From contig CAYNBT010000008.1 in assembly GCA_964396025.1 (NCBI GenBank), positions 1 through 35,154 of the forward strand: a stretch of 35,154 bases of DNA. Direction: 5' to 3'. The stretch comes from CAYNBT01 sp964396025. Its GTDB lineage: Bacteria > Patescibacteriota > WWE3 > UBA101185 > UBA10185. The notes under the pieces are model-generated. The model had not been told where the DNA came from, ran no database searches, and saw only the letters and a program-made list of their open reading frames with translations. The translations under genes were made by a program, and so were the position numbers. Below, piece after piece: positions 15,962 to 24,225 of the stretch (positions are counted from its first letter, which is position 1; every line of letters starts with the position of its first letter).

Positions 15962-16441
15962 TCATTTTTTACATTTGTTCCAAAGTCCTAAGTTATTTTC
16001 TCGTGCGTAGTTTTGGGAACTAGAGAACACATCCTGAAAATGGATGTCTGGGGGGTAACTTGATGCATAAGCATAACCTTGCTTAACAAGTTTATCATTT
16101 ACCAATTCGTTTTTTAGATAAACATATCGCAACAGGCGCCCAAACCTATCTGTTTCTGAAACATCCCTTTGCAGGGTTATCCATTCTCCCTCTAACAAAT
16201 CTTTTGTGTATTCTTTTGCTTCCCTGCCGAAACATTCGTTTTTCTTTTGAGGGCTGTTTGTTTCCGGTGTGTTGATACCTATGAAACGCACTTTCTCTCC
16301 AGATTCAAGCTCAATTGTGTCTCCGTCTATAACTTTTTTTACATAATATTCATTGGGGTGTTTTTCATCTGATGAAGCAAATACTGTCAAAATTACCAAT
16401 ACCAACATGCTTAATATGTATGCTATCTTTTTGTTTTCCAT
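15962..16441 (-). CDS. Secreted or membrane-anchored thermonuclease (staphylococcal nuclease fold)
   Basis: A 159-residue protein with an N-terminal hydrophobic segment (residues 7-22) that acts as signal or anchor. The SNase domain follows with VIDGDTIEL near 38 (Ca ligand Asp), VRFIGINTPET near 51-61 (catalytic Arg and Ca ligands), CFGREAKEYT near 69 (general-base Glu) and DRFGRLLRYVYL near 97 (second catalytic Arg). These match the catalytic set R35/E43/R87 of S. aureus nuclease. It would degrade extracellular DNA or RNA, giving nucleotides that CPR-type cells often cannot make. The domain has typical length and ends in LWNKCKK. Confidence 0.93.
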   Translation of the reverse strand: MENKKIAYILSMLVLVILTVFASSDEKHPNEYYVKKVIDGDTIELESGEKVRFIGINTPETNSPQKKNECFGREAKEYTKDLLEGEWITLQRDVSETDRFGRLLRYVYLKNELVNDKLVKQGYAYASSYPPDIHFQDVFSSSQNYARENNLGLWNKCKK

Positions 16442-16509
16442 TCATTTGTATGGTATTACATAAACTACTAATCTACAAAAGGGATATTCTGTTTTAACTA
16501 GACAAAAGT

Positions 16510-17166
16510 ATGAATATAGATATGCTAAAGACAACACCTATAGATGACATCAAGTTTTCGGTTGTTGATGTAGAAACTACAGGAATGTTTCCTACTCACA
16601 ATAGAATCATTGATATTGGTGTTGTAACGGTCCAGAACCTTCGCGTTGAAAATACATGGGAGGCATTGATCAATCCCAATCAAGCCGTCCCGTATTTTAT
16701 TACCAAAATCACTGGAATTTCCGATAACATGCTCAAAGGCTGTCGGCCATTTGTTTTCTATGCTACACATTTAGAATCGCTGTTAAATAACAGCGTGTTT
16801 GTTGCACATAACAAAGATTTTGATTATCCCTTTATCTTCCATGAATTCAAGAAGCTTAATATTAAGTTCCATCATCCTGCACTATGCACTGTTTTGCTGG
16901 GTAGGAAGTTACTGCCGCAGCTAGACAGTGCGAATCTTGATACTTTATCCGCAAACTTTGGAATAGAGATAGAAGGAAGGCATCGGGCTTTGCCCGATGC
17001 CTATGCCACAGCCCTGATCTTGATAGAGTTCATCAAGATTGCCAAGAAAAACTTTGGTATAAAGAATTTCTTTGATCTTGAACGTCTCCAGCGTCTGTCA
17101 ATCCCCAGAAAATTTAACAACCTGCAAGATATAGAAGGTTCCTTGTTCAATGCGCTAGATGCATAG
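16510..17166 (+). CDS. DnaQ-like DEDDh 3'-5' exonuclease
   Basis: A 218-residue protein with the three Exo motifs: FSVVDVETTG near 16-25 (Exo I, DxE), VFVAHNKDFDYPFI near 96-109 (Exo II), and GRHRALPDAYAT near 156-167 (Exo III, His and Asp), so it is a DEDDh nuclease. It resembles the PolC/DnaQ epsilon exonucleases used in proofreading or in RNA or DNA trimming. About 50 C-terminal residues are outside the domain and could bind a partner. No polymerase gene is adjacent. A perfect 10-bp hairpin in the DNA covers exactly the Exo III codons (16979-17001). TAACTA 9 nt before the ATG is a weak -10. Confidence 0.88.
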   Translation: MNIDMLKTTPIDDIKFSVVDVETTGMFPTHNRIIDIGVVTVQNLRVENTWEALINPNQAVPYFITKITGISDNMLKGCRPFVFYATHLESLLNNSVFVAHNKDFDYPFIFHEFKKLNIKFHHPALCTVLLGRKLLPQLDSANLDTLSANFGIEIEGRHRALPDAYATALILIEFIKIAKKNFGIKNFFDLERLQRLSIPRKFNNLQDIEGSLFNALDA

Positions 17167-17221
17167 TTTGCATACCAAGCAAAGATTAGAAGTATACGAT
17201 CTTTTGCTTTAGAATAGTTGT

Positions 17222-19330
17222 ATGGTTTCTGCCCGAACTAAAAGCCTTGAATCGTTTCTTAATCCTAAATCCATTGCTGTGGTGGGTGCATCTCGAGATC
17301 CAAAAAAAATCGGCAACATTTGTATAAGGAATATTCAGGAATCTGGTTTTGAGGGGAGTCTGTTTCCTGTAAATCCATCTGCGTCGCAAATAAATTCGCT
17401 TGAGTGTTACCCTGACCTAAAAGCACTGCCTGTAATTCCGGATTTGGTTTTAATTTCACTTCCGGTGGATAAAGTATTGGCTGCGTTTCAAGAAGTAGCA
17501 GATCTACAGATAAAAAATGCCATAATTTTTACTGCAGGTTTTAAAGAGGTTGGGCATGATGGTGTGGTCTTGGAACAAAAATTGCTGGAGGTTGCAGAAT
17601 ATCACAACATAAACTTGTTAGGGCCGAACTGTTTAGGCTTTTTGAATTCACATGCAAAACTTAATGCTACTTTCGGTCAAGGAGTTAAGCACACGGGTAA
17701 CTTAAGATTTCTTTCTCAATCAGGTGCCATAGCTGCTAGTATGTTTGACTATGCAAACTTTGCTGGGTTTGGTTTTGATCAGTTCGTGACCTTAGGAAAT
17801 AAAGCAGGGCTTAATGAGAATGATTTTTTGGAGTATTGGCTGAATGATACAAAGTCTTATGCTCCTTTGGGATTGTATTTGGAGTCTGTCTCTAATGGTC
17901 ATGCTTTGCTAGAAAAGTTAACTGAGTACGGGCGCAGGTCGCCTGTTTTTATTCTCAAACCAGGAAAATCTTCATACGCGCAAAAGGCTATGAAATCACA
18001 TACCGGATCGTTGGCGGGAGAAGACATAGTTCTAAGTGCGGTTTTAAACCAAGCTGGTGTTATCAGATGCATGGATATAGAAGACCTTTTTGATTATGCC
18101 AAAGCTTTCTCGTGGGCTAAGGCACCTACAGGACCAAACGTTGCTGTTGTGTCAAATGCCGGTGGTCCCGCTGTAATTGCTGCCGATTTACTCGCAGATG
18201 CTGGACTTAATGTTTATCCTTTTGATCTCTCTACGCAAGAAATTCTTAGGGAACATCTACCTAGAGCAGCAAGTATTATGAACCCCGTAGATCTTTTGGG
18301 AGATGCATTGCCGCAAAGGTATGAGGCAGCTTTAAGTGCAGTTTTAGCAGAATCCGCTGTAGATGCTGTACTTGTAATTTTGACTCCACAAGTTATGACG
18401 CAAGCCAAAGAAACTGCACAAGTCATTGCAAATCTAGCGGAACAATATCACAAAACAATTTTTTGCTCCTTTATTGGCGGAACAAACGTTTTTTCAGGAG
18501 AGGAAATGCTAAATGCGCACAAGGTTCCAAATTTTCGCTATCCAGGTAGAGCTATAAAAATGCTCTCAGAACTTTGGAAATGGGAAGAGCATCGTCTTAA
18601 GTCAAACAGCGGGGCGGTAATATCCTTGGTCTCAGGTTTTGACCGTGATCAAAAAAAGTATGCTGAAGATATTCGCCAACACTTGCATACCAAAAACTCT
18701 GATCAGCCTATACCTCAAGCCGAATTGCTTGACCTGCTAAAGTCAGTGGGCATTCAAATTCCAGAATATATTCTAACAACCGATGTAAACGATGCAATTT
18801 CATTTGCAGATAAGATTAGGTATCCGGTTGTGATGAAACTAGATTCATTAGCACACACTCATAAAACAGAAGTTGGTGGCGTGATTATGGGTGTTACAAA
18901 TAAACAAGAGGTTAGTGCCGCCTTTGAAAATTTCTCAAAGCGTTCTGATTTTGGGCAAGTGCTGGTACAAAAGCAAATAGAAGCTGGAACAGAGTTGATT
19001 CTAGGAGCAAAGTTGGATCGTGATTTTGGTCAAATGTTAATGTTTGGAGCAGGTGGGATTTTTGTGGAACTGATTCAGGACGTTAATTTGCATACCACAC
19101 CTTTAGATTTTGATGAGGTACAGCGCCTTGTGGAGAGGTCAAAAATTCACAAATTGCTTAATGGTCATAGAGGAAGGGCAGGCTATGATTTGAATAAACT
19201 ATATGAAACTATCCTAAAATTCTCTAATCTTGTAAGTAGTACCAAAACATTTAAAGAGATTGAAATTAACCCTTTAATTGTAAATAGTTCCGGAGTGTTT
19301 GCTGTAGATATTCGCGCAATATGCAAATGA
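17222..19330 (+). CDS. ADP-forming acetyl/acyl-CoA synthetase, fused alpha-beta
   Basis: Converts acyl-CoA, ADP and phosphate to the free acid, ATP and CoA: the ATP-yielding last step of peptide and sugar fermentation. Of 702 residues, the first part is a CoA-binding Rossmann domain (SIAVVGASRDP near 17-27), then a ligase-CoA domain with the phospho-His in SHTGSLAGED (His260), and the beta part is an ATP-grasp fold (RYPVVMKLDSLAHTHKTEVG near 537, then FGAGGIFVEL near 613). Alpha and beta are separate in Pyrococcus and fused in many bacteria. TAGAAT (17210-17215) lies 6 nt before the ATG. It is first in a four-gene operon; its TGA overlaps the next ATG. Confidence 0.93.
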   Translation: MVSARTKSLESFLNPKSIAVVGASRDPKKIGNICIRNIQESGFEGSLFPVNPSASQINSLECYPDLKALPVIPDLVLISLPVDKVLAAFQEVADLQIKNAIIFTAGFKEVGHDGVVLEQKLLEVAEYHNINLLGPNCLGFLNSHAKLNATFGQGVKHTGNLRFLSQSGAIAASMFDYANFAGFGFDQFVTLGNKAGLNENDFLEYWLNDTKSYAPLGLYLESVSNGHALLEKLTEYGRRSPVFILKPGKSSYAQKAMKSHTGSLAGEDIVLSAVLNQAGVIRCMDIEDLFDYAKAFSWAKAPTGPNVAVVSNAGGPAVIAADLLADAGLNVYPFDLSTQEILREHLPRAASIMNPVDLLGDALPQRYEAALSAVLAESAVDAVLVILTPQVMTQAKETAQVIANLAEQYHKTIFCSFIGGTNVFSGEEMLNAHKVPNFRYPGRAIKMLSELWKWEEHRLKSNSGAVISLVSGFDRDQKKYAEDIRQHLHTKNSDQPIPQAELLDLLKSVGIQIPEYILTTDVNDAISFADKIRYPVVMKLDSLAHTHKTEVGGVIMGVTNKQEVSAAFENFSKRSDFGQVLVQKQIEAGTELILGAKLDRDFGQMLMFGAGGIFVELIQDVNLHTTPLDFDEVQRLVERSKIHKLLNGHRGRAGYDLNKLYETILKFSNLVSSTKTFKEIEINPLIVNSSGVFAVDIRAICK

Positions 19331-20559
19331 TGCCTAAAAAAAAGATTTTAATAATCGGTGGTGGTTTTGGAGGTATAAATTGCGCACTCAAACTTGCTGC
19401 GCAACTTCCGGAAAACACCAAAATAACGCTTGTTAGTGATAAAACCCATTTTGAATATCATGCCGCGTTATACAGAGTAGTAACTGGTGGTTCCCCTATG
19501 GAGGTTTGCATACCTCTTGCAGAGATTTTTGCTCATAGACCTGTTGAGATTGTGAAAGATCATATACTGGATGTGGATTTAACAGATAAAAAAGCTGTTG
19601 GAGAATCCGGATCGATTTATAGTTTCGATTATTTAGTTCTGGCCGTTGGAAGCGAGACCTCCTATTACGATTTGCAGGGACTAAAAGAATATTCCTTTGG
19701 GTTTAAGTCTATTCACGAAGCAGTGAGATTAAAAAGGCATTTGCACGAAACATTTTCCAAATGCACAGTCGCATCTCCTGAAGACAAAACCTGCCAAGTG
19801 CACATTGTAGTAATCGGGGGTGGTGCGAGTGGTACAGAAATTGCAGGAGAGCTTGCGTTGTACACTAAAAAGCTAGCCAAGATGCATCAGATCGATTCAG
19901 CTTTAGTTACAATAGATTTGATTCATGCAGATAGCCGTTTGGTTCCTGCTCTGCCTGAGAGAGTTTCACGCTCTATTGAAAAACGCTTAAGAAGTTTGGG
20001 AGTTAACTTGTATCTGAATCGCCACGTGATGAAAGAAGATGTCGAAAAACTGTATCTAAAAGATATAGAAATCAGGGCGAAAACCGTAATTTGGACAGCC
20101 GGAATAGCCTCTAATCCTCTTTACAAAAAAATCAAAGAACTTCAGTTTAATCAAAGAGGTCAGGTTAAGGTTGACGGTTATTTACAGGCTGTTGACCAGC
20201 CAAACGTTTTTGTGATTGGTGATGGTGCTGACACCAAATATGCAGGTATGGCTCAAACTGCTTTACGACAGGGAGCTTATGTTTCCCAAAAAATTTTGAG
20301 CAGGTTGCATGGGCATACTGTAAACAAATATGTAGATCATGCTCCTGTTTATGCAATTCCTGTTGGGCGAGGCTGGTGTGCTTATTACGATGGTTCGATG
20401 TTTCTGACGGGGATTGTTGGATGGTTTTTTAGAAGATTGCTGGATTTTATAGTGTTTAGTACTGTTCTACCTTTTGATAAAGCTTGGGCTGTTTTTAAGG
20501 ATGGGCGTTCAATTTGCGAAACGTGTGAAATTTGTTCTGTCTTGGATAAAGATCAATGA
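19327..20559 (+). CDS. NDH-2-like FAD-dependent NAD(P)H dehydrogenase
   Basis: About 410 residues of the type II NADH dehydrogenase/pyridine nucleotide-disulfide oxidoreductase fold. IIGGGFGGINCA near the N-terminus binds FAD, VIGGGASGTEIAGE near 163-176 binds NAD(P)H, and VFVIGDGAD near 297 closes the FAD site. The C-terminal part (FLTGIVGWFFRRLLDFIVF) resembles the membrane-associating segment of NDH-2. It ends in CETCEIC, a cysteine cluster that is unusual for the family. The start is taken at ATG 19327, which overlaps the preceding TGA; ATG 19321 and 19330 are also possible. It sits in an operon with 2-oxoacid oxidoreductase genes, so it may reoxidise NADH or exchange electrons with their carrier. 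A quinone acceptor is uncertain. Confidence 0.85.
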   Translation: MMPKKKILIIGGGFGGINCALKLAAQLPENTKITLVSDKTHFEYHAALYRVVTGGSPMEVCIPLAEIFAHRPVEIVKDHILDVDLTDKKAVGESGSIYSFDYLVLAVGSETSYYDLQGLKEYSFGFKSIHEAVRLKRHLHETFSKCTVASPEDKTCQVHIVVIGGGASGTEIAGELALYTKKLAKMHQIDSALVTIDLIHADSRLVPALPERVSRSIEKRLRSLGVNLYLNRHVMKEDVEKLYLKDIEIRAKTVIWTAGIASNPLYKKIKELQFNQRGQVKVDGYLQAVDQPNVFVIGDGADTKYAGMAQTALRQGAYVSQKILSRLHGHTVNKYVDHAPVYAIPVGRGWCAYYDGSMFLTGIVGWFFRRLLDFIVFSTVLPFDKAWAVFKDGRSICETCEICSVLDKDQ

Positions 20560-22283
20560 AGGATATGGATACTGTATACACAATCAAATTTGGTGGTGAG
20601 GCCGGCTTTGGCGTAATGGCCGCAGGACTCACTGTTTCTAAGCTTGCGTCTAGGCTTGGTTATCATATTTTTGATTATACTGAGTATCCTTCTTTGATTA
20701 GGGGAGGGCACAATGTAATTCAAACAAGTATTTCATCGCAACCGGTTTATGCTCAGTACAAAAAGACAGATCTGCTGGTGGCACTAAATCAAGAAACGCT
20801 TGAATTACACTTTGCCGAAGTGTCAAAGGGAGGAATTGTACTTTATGATTCTGATTATGTAAGTGATATTTCTGCGTTAGCTAAACAAAAAGATGTGCAT
20901 GTTGTTGCAATGCCTTTGCTTTCGATGATCAAGGAAATTGAAGGATCCCTGATTATGCGAAATACAGTTGCATTAGGTGCAGTTGCAAAGCTTTTGGGTG
21001 TTTCCTTTGAGGATATGCAACAAGTTATTGCTGACGGCTTTGAAGACAAAAACGAGAAAGTTTTGCAGTTGAATTCAAAGGCATGTAAGGCCGGTTTTGA
21101 TTATATAGCACAACATTTTTTGGCAGAATGCCAAGACATTTTACCCAAACGTTCCGGTGCAAGACATTATGTACTCACAGGTAACGAGGCGATTTCGGTG
21201 GCAGCTATATCAGCGGGTTTGGGTTTTGCCGCAATTTACCCTATGACCCCGACCTCGAACATTTTGCATAATCTGGCGCCTTTTCAAGAAAAATACGGTT
21301 TCATTTATAAACAGCCAGAAGATGAAATATCCGCCATAAATATGGCAATTGGAGCATCTCATTGTGGTGTTCGTGCCATGGTGGCTACGTCAGGAGGTGG
21401 ATTCTGCTTAATGACAGAGGGTTATGGTCTAGCCGGTATCACGGAAACCCCTTTGGTTATTGTTGAAGGTATGCGTGGTTCGCCAGCCACAGGGCTGCCA
21501 ACATGGACTGAGCAGGGCGATTTACGCTTTGTTTTGCATGCTCATCAAGGAGATTTTCCTAGAATAGTTTTGGCGGCCGGCGATGTGCAGGAATGTTTTG
21601 ATCTAACTTTTGAAGCATTTAACCTAGCGGATAAGTATCAAACCCCAGTTGTGCTTTTGGTGGATAAACATGTTCTTGAAAGCCATCTCAACGTTACAGA
21701 ATTTGGTGCCGATTCTGAGAAATACCAGATTCACCGCGGAAAAATTGCAGAGAAAAAGGATTTGAAATATCTTAGATACTCTTTAACTGATGATGGTATA
21801 TCCCCAAGAGCTTTTCCCGGTACAGGAAATCTAACCATTGCTAATTCCGACGAGCATGAGGAGTCCGGATATTCCACAGAAGATGCTAGTGTTCGTAAGG
21901 CACAAATGAACAAACGAATGAAAAAACTGGAAACCTGTGCCAGTGAAGATATGTCAATGCCAAAGATTTTTGGCAAGCCAAATGCCGAGCTGACTATTGT
22001 GTCTTGGGGGAGTAACAAAGGTGCAATTCTCGAGGCGCTTAAACAGCTACCAAATGTAAACTACGTTCATCTTACTTGGATAAACCCATTTCCTTCACAA
22101 GCCTTGCATGAGCTTTTGCAGAGTTCAAGAAAGATTCTAAACATAGAATGTAATTTTTCTGCTCAAATGCATGGTTTGATTCAAGAACGAACCGGTATAA
22201 AAATTGAACATAACCTTCTTAAATTCGACGGCAGGCCCATTTATCCGGAAGAAATTATCAAAGCAGTTAAGGAGATTTTATGA
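20556..22283 (+). CDS. 2-oxoacid:ferredoxin oxidoreductase, fused gamma-alpha subunit
   Basis: Part of a thiamine-diphosphate enzyme that oxidatively decarboxylates a 2-oxoacid to acyl-CoA. Of 575 residues, about 1-190 are the gamma domain (GGEAGFGVMAAG near 11-22, PSLIRGGHNV), and the rest is the alpha domain with IYPMTPTSNI near 229, PEDEISAINMAIGAS and ATSGGGFCLMTEG. This gamma-alpha fusion is typical of KorA-type enzymes, acting on 2-oxoglutarate, pyruvate or branched 2-oxoacids; substrate choice cannot be read. The ATG overlaps the NDH-2-like stop (ATGA), and its own TGA overlaps korB. Confidence 0.92.
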   Translation: MKDMDTVYTIKFGGEAGFGVMAAGLTVSKLASRLGYHIFDYTEYPSLIRGGHNVIQTSISSQPVYAQYKKTDLLVALNQETLELHFAEVSKGGIVLYDSDYVSDISALAKQKDVHVVAMPLLSMIKEIEGSLIMRNTVALGAVAKLLGVSFEDMQQVIADGFEDKNEKVLQLNSKACKAGFDYIAQHFLAECQDILPKRSGARHYVLTGNEAISVAAISAGLGFAAIYPMTPTSNILHNLAPFQEKYGFIYKQPEDEISAINMAIGASHCGVRAMVATSGGGFCLMTEGYGLAGITETPLVIVEGMRGSPATGLPTWTEQGDLRFVLHAHQGDFPRIVLAAGDVQECFDLTFEAFNLADKYQTPVVLLVDKHVLESHLNVTEFGADSEKYQIHRGKIAEKKDLKYLRYSLTDDGISPRAFPGTGNLTIANSDEHEESGYSTEDASVRKAQMNKRMKKLETCASEDMSMPKIFGKPNAELTIVSWGSNKGAILEALKQLPNVNYVHLTWINPFPSQALHELLQSSRKILNIECNFSAQMHGLIQERTGIKIEHNLLKFDGRPIYPEEIIKAVKEIL

Positions 22284-23146
22284 ACACTTTTGTCTCCAAC
22301 AAAAAACTAAACTCAAAAAATGCCCCATCGTGGTGTCCGGGTTGTGGGGATTTTGGAATCTGGATGGCATTTAAAGATGCTGCTATAAAATCAGCTTGGA
22401 ACAATTCTAACTCTGTACTTATGGCAGGAATTGGTTGCCACGGACATATCGTAAATTTTCTTAATATCTCCAGTTTTGAGGGATTGCATGGCAGAGCCTT
22501 ACCTGTGGCATCTGGAATGAAAATGGCAAACCACAACCTTAACGTGTTCGTGTTTACGGGTGATGGTGATTGCTTGGCAGAAGGTGGAAATCACTTTATC
22601 CACACGGCCCGCAGGAATCATGATCTAACAGTGATTTTGCATGATAATGCTGTATATGGTCTTACCACTGGCCAGACATCCCCAAGATCGCCTAAGGGTT
22701 TTAAGTCCCGTTCTACTCCACTGGGCAGTTTTGAAGAACCTTTGCAGCCTGTGACTCTCGCGATTGCTGCAGGGGCAAGTTTTGTAGCGCGAGCTTATTC
22801 TGGTGATATGGAAAGACTTTCGCAATTAATAATTCAAGCAAACGCTCATAAAGGTTTTGCACTGATTGATGTTTTGCAACCATGCGTAACATTCAACAAG
22901 ATGTACTCACACAATTTTTATCAAAAGAACACTTACCATTTGCCAAAAGAGTATGATCCATCCAACAAGGCGGCAGCTTTAGAAAAATCTCTTGAGTGGG
23001 ATTACAACAAAATACCTCTTGGGATTATTTACAAATCTAACGCACCTTCTTACGAAGAACAAATTCCGGTCATTTCAAAGAAATCGCTTTTTGAAACAGG
23101 TGTAGGTAAGAGAGATATTTCGGAATTATTGCAGAAGTATTACTGA
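22280..23146 (+). CDS. 2-oxoacid:ferredoxin oxidoreductase, beta subunit
   Basis: A 288-residue TPP-binding subunit with WCPGCGDFG near 18-26 (CxxC, Fe-S cluster), GIGCHGH near 51, the TPP/Mg motif GDGDCLAEGGNH near 94-105 with DNAVYGLTTGQTSP near 124, and a later Cys near 207 that could complete the [4Fe-4S] ligands. It is translationally coupled to the alpha gene by ATGA, with AAGGAG 6 nt upstream. No delta/ferredoxin subunit follows; instead a convergent flavodoxin gene begins 12 nt after the stop, a likely electron acceptor. Confidence 0.93.
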   Translation: MNTFVSNKKLNSKNAPSWCPGCGDFGIWMAFKDAAIKSAWNNSNSVLMAGIGCHGHIVNFLNISSFEGLHGRALPVASGMKMANHNLNVFVFTGDGDCLAEGGNHFIHTARRNHDLTVILHDNAVYGLTTGQTSPRSPKGFKSRSTPLGSFEEPLQPVTLAIAAGASFVARAYSGDMERLSQLIIQANAHKGFALIDVLQPCVTFNKMYSHNFYQKNTYHLPKEYDPSNKAAALEKSLEWDYNKIPLGIIYKSNAPSYEEQIPVISKKSLFETGVGKRDISELLQKYY

Positions 23147-23157
23147 AGTTTTTTCAT

Positions 23158-23637
23158 TCAGATAAGAGAAGAAGTAGGAAGTTTTTTGATCATATCTTGT
23201 GCCCATGCCTCTGCTCTAGACTCATTATTCTCCTGATCGAAAAAGAACGAATCGATTTTGAGCGGCTCCATTAAGAGGGTTGCTCCGGTCTTTGCTAAAG
23301 ATTCCTTTACTATTTCTACAGCATTACAGAAATTAAGATAGGATCTATCTCCACAACCAAAGACAGCAAAGAATTTATCTTCTAGATTGATTTTACTTAT
23401 TTGCTCTAAAAGCGCAGTAACATCTTCATGGGGTTGACCTTCTTTGTTGTCTACAAACCAGCTTGGTGTACCTGCAACAATGTAATCTGAAGCTTGGATA
23501 TCAGCGACAGTGCATTCTCTGGAGTTTTTAAGCAAAACTTGAGAAAGTTCTTTACCCTGTGACAGTACAGACTCCAAGATTCTTGCCACAGTGTGGGTGC
23601 TACCAGAGTTGCTTGAGTAAAAAATGAGCAGTTTCAT
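23158..23637 (-). CDS. Flavodoxin
   Basis: A 159-residue single-domain flavoprotein. The FMN phosphate loop SSNSGSTHTVA is at 8-18, GTPSWFVDNKEG near 56-67 covers the 60s loop with an aromatic residue, and FGCGDRSYLNFCNAV near 93-107 is the 90s loop. Flavodoxins carry single electrons at low potential and replace ferredoxin under iron shortage. The position beside the 2-oxoacid oxidoreductase genes, which lack a ferredoxin gene, makes that enzyme the probable donor. TATAAT (23646-23651), with TTCACA 17 bp further (23669-23674), lies 8 nt before the ATG, so the mRNA is nearly leaderless. Confidence 0.92.
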   Translation of the reverse strand: MKLLIFYSSNSGSTHTVARILESVLSQGKELSQVLLKNSRECTVADIQASDYIVAGTPSWFVDNKEGQPHEDVTALLEQISKINLEDKFFAVFGCGDRSYLNFCNAVEIVKESLAKTGATLLMEPLKIDSFFFDQENNESRAEAWAQDMIKKLPTSSLI

Positions 23638-23645
23638 ACAACAAA

Positions 23646-23674
23646 ATTATATGGCCAAATTGTACCCCTGTGAA
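23646..23674 (-). promoter_or_regulatory. Flavodoxin promoter
   Basis: TTCACA (23669-23674), 17-bp spacer, TATAAT (23646-23651), 8 nt before ATG 23637 on the minus strand. Confidence 0.6.
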
Positions 23675-23749
23675 GTGCCAGTGCTTTTTAGCGTGTTTGC
23701 AAAACCCGTAGTTAAGTGAAATAATGTGAAAAAAGTAAGGAGATAGCTT

Positions 23750-24103
23750 ATGTTTTCGTCGAATTTGACTGTTAAATGGCTGAAGTTTGTGGAAAAACTC
23801 AACAGATTTGGGCGTTTTCTTGCGCAAGATCCGGGTAATTTCTGGAGCGGTTGGCAATGGCTTGTTCTGTCAATGTTTGCTGTTTTCATGATCTTTGTGA
23901 TTGTAGCTATATCATCTGATAGTAGTTTTGTCCGTGTTTTTTCTTTTGACTACCTACGCATTTATCTTGGTGTAGAGTTGCTTTTAGGTTTTGCGTGCGT
24001 GTGTACGATGATGCCTAAGGTGTTTTACGTACGGGCTTTGGCGGCCGCAAACGGTGCAGTGTGTGTAATCGCTTTAATCGTGTGGTTACTTACTCCGATG
24101 TAA
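23750..24103 (+). CDS. Small membrane protein of unknown function
   Basis: A 117-residue protein with a soluble N-terminal 35 residues and three predicted membrane helices (about 38-56, 67-85 and 92-114). I recognise no family and no functional residues. AAGGAG lies 7 nt before the ATG and a strong terminator follows, so it is a monocistronic unit of the Shine-Dalgarno class, with a more GC-rich 3' half than its neighbours. It sits between the flavodoxin promoter and the large secreted protein, without evident link to either. Confidence 0.65.
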   Translation: MFSSNLTVKWLKFVEKLNRFGRFLAQDPGNFWSGWQWLVLSMFAVFMIFVIVAISSDSSFVRVFSFDYLRIYLGVELLLGFACVCTMMPKVFYVRALAAANGAVCVIALIVWLLTPM

Positions 24104-24131
24104 GCTGCCCACGGTAAGCTATCTAAAATAT

Positions 24132-24164
24132 GGGGTTTTTAGTTAATCTAAAGACCCCTTTTTT
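24132..24164 (+). terminator. Rho-independent terminator after the small membrane protein
   Basis: GGGGTTTTTAG (24132-24142) pairs with CTAAAGACCCC (24148-24158) over 11 bp with one wobble, loop TTAAT, then six T's. Confidence 0.92.
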
Positions 24165-24190
24165 GTTTTTCTTACAACTTAGTTCTTGAA

Positions 24191-24219
24191 TTGCGTATCG
24201 TCGCCCCGTTGCATATAAT
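24191..24219 (+). promoter_or_regulatory. Promoter of the secreted Calx-beta protein
   Basis: TTGCGT (24191-24196), 17-bp spacer and a perfect TATAAT (24214-24219), only 6 nt before ATG 24226. It is a clear example of a leaderless-type start in this window. Confidence 0.7.
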
Positions 24220-24225
24220 TGTTGT

